Shown one piece after another: positions 1 to 5,595 of a DNA stretch of 13,622 bases. The stretch lies in NCBI GenBank assembly GCA_052388455.1, contig JBQTIA010000129.1, positions 1 to 13,622 of the forward strand, given 5' to 3'. The notes beneath the pieces are model-generated. The model saw only the letters and a program-made list of their open reading frames with translations. It did not search any database and was not told where the DNA came from. The position numbers were made by a program, and so were the translations under genes. This DNA comes from CAZSNH01 sp052388455. Its GTDB lineage: Bacteria; Pseudomonadota; Alphaproteobacteria; Rhizobiales; Hyphomicrobiaceae. Numbering within the stretch: position 1 is the first letter of the stretch; each line of letters opens with the position of its first letter.

Positions 1-43
1 GGCCCGTCGCGCGTCTGAGCACGCGGCCCACTTACGCGGCGAC

Positions 44-74
44 GGCCGGGCCGGGCGGGCCCGGCCTTCTCTTT
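44..74 (+). terminator. Rho-independent terminator of an upstream rightward gene
   Basis: A perfect 9-bp stem (GGCCGGGCC at 44-52, GGCCCGGCC at 58-66) with a 5-base loop is followed directly by TTCTCTTT. The T-rich side lies to the right, so it would end rightward transcription. A rightward frame reads only five codons before TGA at 16-18, which could be the end of the gene it serves, but five codons are too few to call. It also faces the 3' end of the leftward tadG-like gene. Confidence 0.6.
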
Positions 75-101
75 GTTCGGTGATGCCGTCATCGCAGAAA
101 T

Positions 102-1505
102 TCAGCGCGCGATGCGCAGCGGCGAGAGATCGGCGCCGATGTCGGCGAAGGCGCTCTGCAGTTGCGCAGGCTCGGGCGCATCGAAGAACTTGCCTTCGTC
201 GCTGGCACAGCTGCGCAGAATGTCCTTGATGGTCAGATCGGTGACATCGAAGGCGACCGTATAAAGCGTGATACCGCTGGCCTTGATGTTGGTGCAGATG
301 TCCGCCGTGAGGGTGTTGGCCTGGGTCGAGTCGGAGCCGGTGTGGGACGGATTGACCGGATCAACAGACGGATAGACGGGCGACTTGGTGTTGACGCCGT
401 CGGTCATCAGCACCAGCGCCTTGCGGACCTTGGCGCCGTCGACCTGCTCGTCATATCCGGCAGCCTCCTCGAAGGGCGCGGCCTTCGACAGGGTCCGCCA
501 GCCCCACATCAGTCCGGTCGGAATGTAGGTCTCGCCGGTGGCGACCATGGCCTCGATGTTGTCGGACAGCTGGCTCTGATCGTTGCTGAGCGGCATCACC
601 TCGCTGCCGCAGGTAACGTTCATGACGCCGGGAATGCGCGTGCCGTATTGCTCGTCGAGCGTGTCGAGCGGCGAATTGCGCGGGCCGGCGCAACCGTTCC
701 AGGTACGGGTCTCGTCATAGGGCGTGCAGACGTGCACCGGCGGGCCGTACTGATAGTCGCAGACCTCGCTCTGATAGGTGGTGGGAACGCCGTCGTTGCT
801 TGAGGATTGTGTCTCCATGCGGCAGTTGCTGGTGCCGATGACCGGGCTTTCGTCACGGCAATATTCGGTCGGTGTCGCGCTGTCGGCCTCGACGCTCATC
901 CAGGGCGCATGGCGGTTGCTCATGCCGACGTTCACGTATTGCGCGAACGGAACCAGAGCGATTTTCACGTGGTCGGTGGCGTCGGGCTTTTCGAATGCCT
1001 TGTCGATCAGCGCCTTAGACGCGTCCTGCAAGGCCTCCAGCTTGGTGCCGGACATCGAGCCGGTGGTGTCGAGGACCAGTGCGACCTCGACATTCTGATT
1101 GGCCAGTTCGACCTCGCTCGTGGCCGTGATCTCCAGGGAATCGAAGCCGCCGAGTTTCATGATGGTGGTCGGCAGTGTGGTCCGCGCGGTGGCAGTGAAG
1201 CGGCGCTCGACGACTGGTGACACCGTGACCGTCACCGTTCCCACCTGATATTTCTGCTTCCAGTTGGTGGCGAAGTACTTCTGTGCCAGCACCTCGATCG
1301 ACTCCATGTCAGGGGCCTGCGCGGCGGCGCCGAGAATGGCGGTGTCAAGATCGTTCTGGATGGCCGTTTGAATGTTGGCGGTACGCGAATAATCGACGGC
1401 GACACCCATCATTACGAACAGCAGCGTGGCGGAGAGGCCGAAGACGATGGCGATGGCGCCATCGTCGCTCCCGGAGAAACCGGTCAAAAAGCGCCGAACG
1501 CCCAC
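102..1505 (-). CDS. TadG-like Flp pilus/surface protein with von Willebrand factor A domain
   Basis: A 467-residue protein. Residues 13-38 hold the TadE/TadG-type N-terminal segment (short polar start, then one membrane helix, about 17-38). From about residue 139 there is a VWA domain with the MIDAS-like sequence DTTGSMSG (D146-G152) and a second metal-site stretch LMTDGVNT (367-373). TadG proteins of this kind are inner-membrane anchored with a large periplasmic part and accompany Tad/Flp pilus assembly. The middle of the VWA region (about 200-305) has several cysteines (216, 228, 249, 260, 272, 299), suggesting disulfides outside the cytoplasm. The start is GTG at 1503-1505, chosen because GGAGGTGA lies about 6 bases upstream. 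No other tad genes are in the window, so it is either an orphan copy or the rest of the cluster is elsewhere. The pilus role is inferred from the family. Confidence 0.85.
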   Translation of the reverse strand: MGVRRFLTGFSGSDDGAIAIVFGLSATLLFVMMGVAVDYSRTANIQTAIQNDLDTAILGAAAQAPDMESIEVLAQKYFATNWKQKYQVGTVTVTVSPVVERRFTATARTTLPTTIMKLGGFDSLEITATSEVELANQNVEVALVLDTTGSMSGTKLEALQDASKALIDKAFEKPDATDHVKIALVPFAQYVNVGMSNRHAPWMSVEADSATPTEYCRDESPVIGTSNCRMETQSSSNDGVPTTYQSEVCDYQYGPPVHVCTPYDETRTWNGCAGPRNSPLDTLDEQYGTRIPGVMNVTCGSEVMPLSNDQSQLSDNIEAMVATGETYIPTGLMWGWRTLSKAAPFEEAAGYDEQVDGAKVRKALVLMTDGVNTKSPVYPSVDPVNPSHTGSDSTQANTLTADICTNIKASGITLYTVAFDVTDLTIKDILRSCASDEGKFFDAPEPAQLQSAFADIGADLSPLRIAR

Positions 1506-1642
1506 AGCTCACCTCCGATTGTCCCGTCGTCAGATCAATCGGATTTTTTGCAGATAAGTCTGAACGCTCCGTGAAGTGATTTGGTCAACGAAAGGTAAAA
1601 GGAGGCGTCGCCAAACCGCAGGGCGGCTCCGGCGAACTCGCG

Positions 1643-2980
1643 TCACATCGGCAATTGAGCGAGCTGATTGGAGAAGTAGTTGTCGATGGCCGTCATAATC
1701 GAGTCCGAGACATGGTCGCGCCATTTGTCTGACATCAGCAGCTCGGCGTCTTCCTTGTTGGTGACATAGGCCAGCTCGATCAGGACTGAGGGAAACTGCG
1801 CCGTCTTGAGAACGCGGAACCCCGCACTCTTGTCGGGATCGTCGCGCATGGCCGTCGTCTCGCTCATGTTGGCGACGATCGCGCGGGAGAAGATGCTCGT
1901 CCGCTCCTTGGTGGCGTTGACCTCGCGCTGAGCGAAATCGGCGAGGAAACTCTGCACCGCGCTCACATCGCTGGCTTCACCGGCCTTTTTGACCGTCTCC
2001 AGTTCGGTGCTCGACAGCAGGTTCTGGGAGACTTCGCGTGTCGCCGATTTCTTGAGGCTCTCGGCCGTGCCCTCGCGAAGCGAATAGATGGTCGCCCCGC
2101 GCGCTGAGGACCGGGTGGTGTAGTCGGCGTGGATCGCGATGAACAACTGCGCCTTGTTGCGCTCGGCGTAGTCGACCCGCTCCGAAAGCTCGATGAAGCG
2201 ATCGTCATCGCGCGTCATGAGAATGTTGTAGCGGCCGGTTTTGTTGAGCTTTTCGCGAAGCACCTTGGCAAAAGCCAGAACGACCTCTTTCTCGACCGCG
2301 CCGTTTTTCTGCGCGCCGGTGTCGTGGCCCCCGTGACCGGGGTCCAGCACGATGATCGGTTTGTAGGAATTCTTCAGCTTGAGGTCGGGACGCTTCGCAG
2401 GTCGGGCCATCGGAGGTTGCACCAGCCCGGCGCCGCCGAGCGCAAACGGCGGCTGGCCTTTCAACGGCTTGCGTTCGGCACTGTTGGCCTGTCCCGAACC
2501 GGTATCGACGGGCACGATCTGCAGCGCCAGCATCGGAGGCTTGCCGTCTTTTGCCTTTTCAACCGTTGCCGTTTCGACCACGACGGGCTGCGTGACCTCG
2601 ATGACGATGCGGGTCTTGCCGGGGGCTGCGAGACCGCTCTGGATGCTCTTGACCAGACCGACCGCATGACCCTCCGGAATTTGCGGGAGTTGCAGGCGGA
2701 TTTCCGGCAGCTCGACCACGACCCGGTTGGGGTTGGAAAGCGAAAAGACCTGGAAGGTGACGGACTTTTCCAGCCCGATCACGAAGCGTGTCCGCACGCC
2801 ATCGCCGACGAGCGGCTGAACCCCGGTGGCGCGCGCAGGCTTAGGTGCCGCAACCACGGCGGCCACGAGGCCCGTTTCGGCCTGGCTCATCTCGGCCTGC
2901 ACGGAGGCAGGCACAACAAGGCATCCTGCGACTGCAAGCCAGCCCATCGGCTGCCTGCGTCGCCAAAACCCGAGAACCAT
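1643..2980 (-). CDS. amiC: Periplasmic N-acetylmuramoyl-L-alanine amidase (AMIN + Amidase_3)
   Basis: A 445-residue zinc amidase that cuts the bond between N-acetylmuramic acid and L-alanine in peptidoglycan, normally for daughter-cell separation. A signal peptide covers residues 1-29, ending in AQA-like VQA; three arginines (7-9) before the hydrophobic stretch make Tat export possible, as known for E. coli AmiC, though the motif is not strict. An AMIN-type domain (about 55-160) would direct it to the septum or wall. The Amidase_3 domain runs from about 208 to 436. Zinc ligands are recognisable as H216 in DPGHGG, E230 in AVEKE and H284 in IAIHAD; the catalytic glutamate is E402 in LIELAYVTN. 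An insertion around 315-360 occupies the place of the regulatory helix seen in the AmiB/AmiC group. It starts with ATG at 2978-2980. tadG follows 137 bases downstream on the same strand. The gene symbol is by family resemblance. Confidence 0.92.
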   Translation of the reverse strand: MVLGFWRRRQPMGWLAVAGCLVVPASVQAEMSQAETGLVAAVVAAPKPARATGVQPLVGDGVRTRFVIGLEKSVTFQVFSLSNPNRVVVELPEIRLQLPQIPEGHAVGLVKSIQSGLAAPGKTRIVIEVTQPVVVETATVEKAKDGKPPMLALQIVPVDTGSGQANSAERKPLKGQPPFALGGAGLVQPPMARPAKRPDLKLKNSYKPIIVLDPGHGGHDTGAQKNGAVEKEVVLAFAKVLREKLNKTGRYNILMTRDDDRFIELSERVDYAERNKAQLFIAIHADYTTRSSARGATIYSLREGTAESLKKSATREVSQNLLSSTELETVKKAGEASDVSAVQSFLADFAQREVNATKERTSIFSRAIVANMSETTAMRDDPDKSAGFRVLKTAQFPSVLIELAYVTNKEDAELLMSDKWRDHVSDSIMTAIDNYFSNQLAQLPM

Positions 2981-3032
2981 TCGTTCGACCCCCGTCTACG
3001 CAGCACGGTTCAACACAAATCGGGAAAGTCTG

Positions 3033-3050
3033 ACGTTCACCGGTAAACGT
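3033..3050. promoter_or_regulatory. 18-bp near-perfect dyad upstream of the amidase gene
   Basis: ACGTTCACCGGTAAACGT is an inverted repeat with one mismatched pair out of nine, centred about 61 bases upstream of the amidase start codon. The size and position fit a dimeric regulator's operator, but I cannot match it to a named regulator. Confidence 0.3.
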
Positions 3051-3096
3051 GGCAATTTCCGGTTCGCGTTGGGGCATTGTTATGAAGTGCGAAAGG

Positions 3097-3112
3097 TTAC
3101 CACAGGGTTAAC
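3097..3112 (+). promoter_or_regulatory. Candidate CtrA-type site (TTAC-N7-TTAAC)
   Basis: TTACCACAGGGTTAAC matches the alphaproteobacterial CtrA consensus TTAA-N7-TTAAC with one mismatch. Read on the other strand it is again near-consensus. It lies about 117-132 bases upstream of the leftward amidase gene and just past the end of moaE. CtrA controls cell-cycle genes in this class. Binding here is inference; a one-mismatch site is not rare by chance. Confidence 0.28.
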
Positions 3113-3121
3113 CAACGGGGT

Positions 3122-3610
3122 TTACCCGATCCGGCGCGAAGGTTGCGTCGGCGGAGCCGCCTGCCAGCGGGCCTCGGCGGAACGGTCGCAGTCTCGGGCA
3201 TCGACCCAGCGGCCTTCGCCGTCCGCCGTCGCTTCCTTCTTCCAAAACGGCGCGCGGGATTTGAGATAGTCCATCAGGAACATGGCCGCGTCGAAGGCGG
3301 CCTGCCGGTGCGCGCTGGCCGTGGCGACGAGCACGATCATCTCGCCGGGCTGCAACTCGCCGTAACGATGGATCACCAGCGAGGCCGAGAGCGGCCAGCG
3401 GGCGTTCGCCTCCGCTTCGATGCGCTCCAGCTCGGCTTCCGTCATGCCGGGATAGTGCTCGAGGGTCATCGCCGTGATCGCGCCGTCCGGCCCGATCGCG
3501 CGCACGACACCGGTGAAGGTGACCACGGCGCCGATCTCCGACCCGGCGGAGAGCATCCGCCGCACCTCGTCACTGACGTCGAACACCTCGGCCTGCACGC
3601 GGACGGCCAT
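3122..3610 (-). CDS. moaE: Molybdopterin synthase catalytic subunit MoaE
   Basis: A 162-residue cytoplasmic protein. MoaE binds the thiocarboxylated MoaD tail and transfers sulfur to cyclic pyranopterin monophosphate to make molybdopterin. Family signatures are clear: FTGVVR (32-37), LEHYPGM (50-56), HRYGELQPGE (81-90), AHRQAAF (100-106) and MDYLKSRAPFWKKE (113-126), which contains the conserved active-site lysines K117 and K124. The last ~25 residues, after WVD, are a variable tail. It starts with ATG at 3608-3610, three bases after the moaD stop, with GGAGG of its ribosome site inside the last codons of moaD, so the two are translationally linked. It is the last gene of the pgsA-moaD-moaE operon. 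Confidence 0.96.
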   Translation of the reverse strand: MAVRVQAEVFDVSDEVRRMLSAGSEIGAVVTFTGVVRAIGPDGAITAMTLEHYPGMTEAELERIEAEANARWPLSASLVIHRYGELQPGEMIVLVATASAHRQAAFDAAMFLMDYLKSRAPFWKKEATADGEGRWVDARDCDRSAEARWQAAPPTQPSRRIG

Positions 3611-3613
3611 GGC

Positions 3614-3907
3614 TCAGCCTCCGGTCACCGGCGGAAAAAACGCGATCTCGCGGGCACCCGCGAGCGGCTGGTCGGAGCGGACGTGGGCGCGGTCGATGGC
3701 CGCCCGGATGATCTCCGGCCGCTTGAAGGCATCGGCGTATTCCGGCGACCTCGCCGCCAGCCAGGCCATCAGCTGCGCAACGTCGGCGATGCCCGGTGGG
3801 ATGACGAGCGTTTCCTCAGCCCGCCCGATCCGCTCACGGACCCAGGCGAAATAGACGAGCCGGACGGACCGCGCCGCTGCGCCGGCATCGAGGGCGGCTT
3901 GCTGCAT
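3614..3907 (-). CDS. moaD: Molybdopterin synthase sulfur-carrier subunit MoaD
   Basis: A 97-residue ubiquitin-like protein ending in VTGG. The C-terminal Gly-Gly is the hallmark: it is adenylylated by MoeB, thiocarboxylated, and donates sulfur within the MoaD-MoaE complex. The conserved FFPPVTGG end is intact. The first ~13 residues (MQQAALDAGAAAR) extend beyond the typical MoaD start near VRLVYFAWVRE. ATG at 3905-3907 is kept because it lies three bases after the pgsA stop with GGAG just upstream. It sits between pgsA and moaE with three-base gaps on both sides, indicating one transcript. Confidence 0.95.
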   Translation of the reverse strand: MQQAALDAGAAARSVRLVYFAWVRERIGRAEETLVIPPGIADVAQLMAWLAARSPEYADAFKRPEIIRAAIDRAHVRSDQPLAGAREIAFFPPVTGG

Positions 3908-3910
3908 GGC

Positions 3911-4498
3911 TCAGCGCTCCATGGCGTGACGAATGCTGGCCTTGAGATAGTCATAGCCGGTCCACAGCGTGAGAATGGCCGCCAGCCACAGGAACACCGT
4001 GCCGACCGTCGTGATGCCGGGCACTATCTTGTCCGCCGCCGGACCGGCCAGCAGCACGGCCAGCGCCACCATTTGCACCGTGGTCTTCCATTTCGCCAGT
4101 TCGGTCACGTGGATGCGCACATTCAGCTCGGCCAGGAACTCGCGCAGCCCCGAGACCAGAATTTCGCGGCAGAGGATGATGATCGCCGCCCAGATCGAGG
4201 GACCATTGATGGTCTTGTCGTGAACCAGCATGAGCAGCGCGGCGCCGACGATCAGCTTGTCGGCGATCGGGTCCAGCATCCGGCCGAGCGTCGACTGCTG
4301 TGCCCAGGCCCGCGCCAGATAGCCGTCCAGCCAGTCGGTGAAGGCGGCAACGACGAAGACAGCGAAGGCCGACCAGCGGGCCATGTCGCCGTCGAGGAAG
4401 TAGAGGCAGGCCACCAGCCCGGGCACGGCGGCAATACGCGCGTAGGTCAGGACATTCGGCAGGCTGGTCAGCAGCGGACGGGGGGCTGTTTGCTCCAT
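3911..4498 (-). CDS. pgsA: CDP-diacylglycerol-glycerol-3-phosphate 3-phosphatidyltransferase
   Basis: A 195-residue inner-membrane enzyme that joins CDP-diacylglycerol and glycerol 3-phosphate to make phosphatidylglycerol phosphate, the committed step to phosphatidylglycerol and cardiolipin. The CDP-alcohol phosphatidyltransferase signature is perfect: DWLDGYLAR (55-63), eight residues, then G72, D76 and D80, with D55, D58, D76 and D80 as metal and catalytic aspartates. SLPNVLTYARI near the N-terminus is typical of PgsA. Several membrane helices are visible (about 22-36, 44-58, 84-95, 100-118, 145-165, 165-180). ATG at 4496-4498 was chosen over an in-frame TTG 51 bases upstream because it fits the usual family start; no clear ribosome site precedes it. 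It is the first gene of the operon with moaD and moaE; the lipid and cofactor genes share no function. Confidence 0.95.
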   Translation of the reverse strand: MEQTAPRPLLTSLPNVLTYARIAAVPGLVACLYFLDGDMARWSAFAVFVVAAFTDWLDGYLARAWAQQSTLGRMLDPIADKLIVGAALLMLVHDKTINGPSIWAAIIILCREILVSGLREFLAELNVRIHVTELAKWKTTVQMVALAVLLAGPAADKIVPGITTVGTVFLWLAAILTLWTGYDYLKASIRHAMER

Positions 4499-4729
4499 GC
4501 GGACAGTGTAACACCATTCGTGCCCCGAGCCGTCAATGGGTCCGGCCAACGCATGCCGGCAACTCGGTCGACTTCGATCGCCAGTTCGGCGAGGGTAGGC
4601 GGTGAAGGCCCCGCAGGGCCACGAGCGAGAAAAGGCATATCATCGGAAAGCCCCGATCGGCAGCGAGACCACAGCGTCACACGATCCCAGTCCACCTTCC
4701 CCCCTCAGCAGCCGCCCCAAGGTAACGTT
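4499..4729. other. Divergent intergenic region between pgsA and the DUF2878 gene
   Basis: These 231 bases must hold the promoters of the leftward pgsA operon and the rightward membrane-protein gene. I see no convincing -35/-10 pair. A small hairpin GGCCC-CGCA-GGGCC lies near 4608-4621. A GTG-started leftward frame covers 4695-4468 but overlaps pgsA, and I did not accept it. Confidence 0.5.
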
Positions 4730-5266
4730 ATGAGCGATGGCTTCCGGACACTCCTCAACGTCGTTGCCTTCTATATTGGCTGGTTCGCCATCGTGCTGGC
4801 CGCCGCCCGGGAGCAGGGATGGCTGGCGCTCGCGGCCGGTCTGGCGGTGGTCGCGCTGCACCTCGCCGTCACCCGGCAACCCGCCGTCGAGCTGAAACTC
4901 ATCGTCGCGGCGGCCCTGGTCGGACTGGCGCTCGAAACGACACTGATTGGCCTGGACCTGGCGCGCTATGCGGCCGCCGGGCCGATCGCCGCCTTGCCGC
5001 CAGCTTGGCTGATCGGACTCTGGATGGCATTCGCGACGACCTTCACCGTGAGCTTGCGGCCGCTGCAGAACCGGCCGCTGCTGGCTGCCATGCTCGGTGT
5101 GGTGGCGGCGCCGCTCTCCTATCTGGCCGGCGACAGGCTCGGCGGGATGCAGCTTTCCGAGCCTCTGCTGCTCAGCCTCGGCGCCATCGGCCTGCTGTGG
5201 GCGGTTGCCTTTCCCATGCTGTTGCGGCTGGCGCGACACTGGGAGCCGGCGCGCGCCGCCGCCTGA
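4730..5266 (+). CDS. Small integral membrane protein, DUF2878 type
   Basis: A 178-residue very hydrophobic protein with about six membrane helices (roughly 7-26, 31-48, 56-75, 92-108, 115-133, 146-167). Features that recall DUF2878 are the N-terminal FYIGWFAIVLAAA, the central PPAWLIGLWMAFATT (90-104), the conserved-looking SLRPLQNRPLLAAMLG (108-123) and PLSYLAGDRLGG (128-139). The function of this family is unknown. It often occurs near fatty-acid or cyclopropane-lipid genes, none of which are here. ATG at 4730-4732 has AAGG about 8 bases upstream. The frame stays open far upstream, but that part is antisense to pgsA, moaD and moaE and is not coding. It reads opposite to its neighbours, between pgsA and uvrC. 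Confidence 0.8.
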   Translation: MSDGFRTLLNVVAFYIGWFAIVLAAAREQGWLALAAGLAVVALHLAVTRQPAVELKLIVAAALVGLALETTLIGLDLARYAAAGPIAALPPAWLIGLWMAFATTFTVSLRPLQNRPLLAAMLGVVAAPLSYLAGDRLGGMQLSEPLLLSLGAIGLLWAVAFPMLLRLARHWEPARAAA

Positions 5267-5363
5267 GCACGTGTTCGCTTGAAATCCTTTGGGAACCGAA
5301 TTCCGGTCTCGAGTCCGGTGCTTATCGGCCCCGATGAGGCGAAATTTGCCGAAACCCGATCAG

Positions 5364-5372
5364 TTATCCACA
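5364..5372 (+). promoter_or_regulatory. Consensus DnaA box
   Basis: TTATCCACA is an exact match to the strong DnaA-box consensus. Only one such box is evident here, and there is no adjoining AT-rich region or origin-linked gene, so this is not called an origin. It could be a DnaA titration or regulatory site, or a chance match. Confidence 0.4.
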
Positions 5373-5526
5373 GGTGTCGGCAATAGCACGCGGTCCGGAT
5401 CGGGCCGCCGCACGTTCGTGTCATTGCTTTGTCGAAAGACTTCGGCAACAGTCAGATGCAAGAGAGCATCAGGTTCGCCTCTTGGTCGCCGCGTGCGTGT
5501 ACTGTGTTTTGGCAAAGAGGTCACAC

Positions 5527-5562
5527 GGGGCGGTGCGGGAGCCAAGTCTCTTGCGCCGCCCC
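5527..5562 (+). terminator. Long GC-rich hairpin, probable terminator
   Basis: Arms GGGGCGG (5527-5533) and CCGCCCC (5556-5562) pair perfectly. Pairing continues inward through T5534-G5555 to G5541-C5548, giving about 15 pairs including three G-T, with loop CCAAGT. It is followed by TCATCGTTT, a poor but T-containing tail. The G-U pairs favour a rightward transcript. It may also help end leftward uvrC transcription, whose stop is 34 bases to the right. Confidence 0.42.
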
Positions 5563-5595
5563 TCATCGTTTGGGTCCCCGGTAAGACCTGCCGCC

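Larger units (their letters stand above)
5267..5595. other. Hairpin-rich gap between convergent DUF2878 gene and uvrC
   Basis: No gene was found in these 329 bases. They contain a run of stems: CCGGTCTCGAGTCCGG near-palindrome (5303-5318); CTTATCG/CGATGAG (5321-5338); CGGTCC/GGGCCG (5391-5407); TTGTCGAA/TTCGGCAA around an AGAC loop (5429-5448); GATGC/GCATC (5455-5470); CCTCTT/AAGAGG (5478-5520); and a long GC-rich stem (5527-5562). Several stems need G-U pairs that exist only in a rightward RNA. It could be a 3' untranslated region or a small RNA gene; I recognise no known RNA family. Confidence 0.4.

Noticed and set aside
4468..4695. Small leftward frame (75 codons, GTG start) before pgsA
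   Set aside because: Overlaps the pgsA start in another frame, mixed third-position bases, no ribosome site seen and no recognisable family.
3143..4729. Rightward open frame continuous with the DUF2878 gene (would give a ~700-residue protein)
   Set aside because: It is antisense to moaE, moaD and pgsA, which have clear family motifs. The upstream part is Arg/His/Gly-rich, typical of antisense GC-rich frames; the real start has its own ribosome site at 4730.
5291..5320. EcfG-type stress promoter starting with GGAAC
   Set aside because: No CGTT-like second element at the needed 16-17 base spacing.
5267..5595. Replication origin based on the DnaA box
   Set aside because: Only one box, no AT-rich unwinding region and no origin-linked genes such as hemE, dnaA or parAB nearby.
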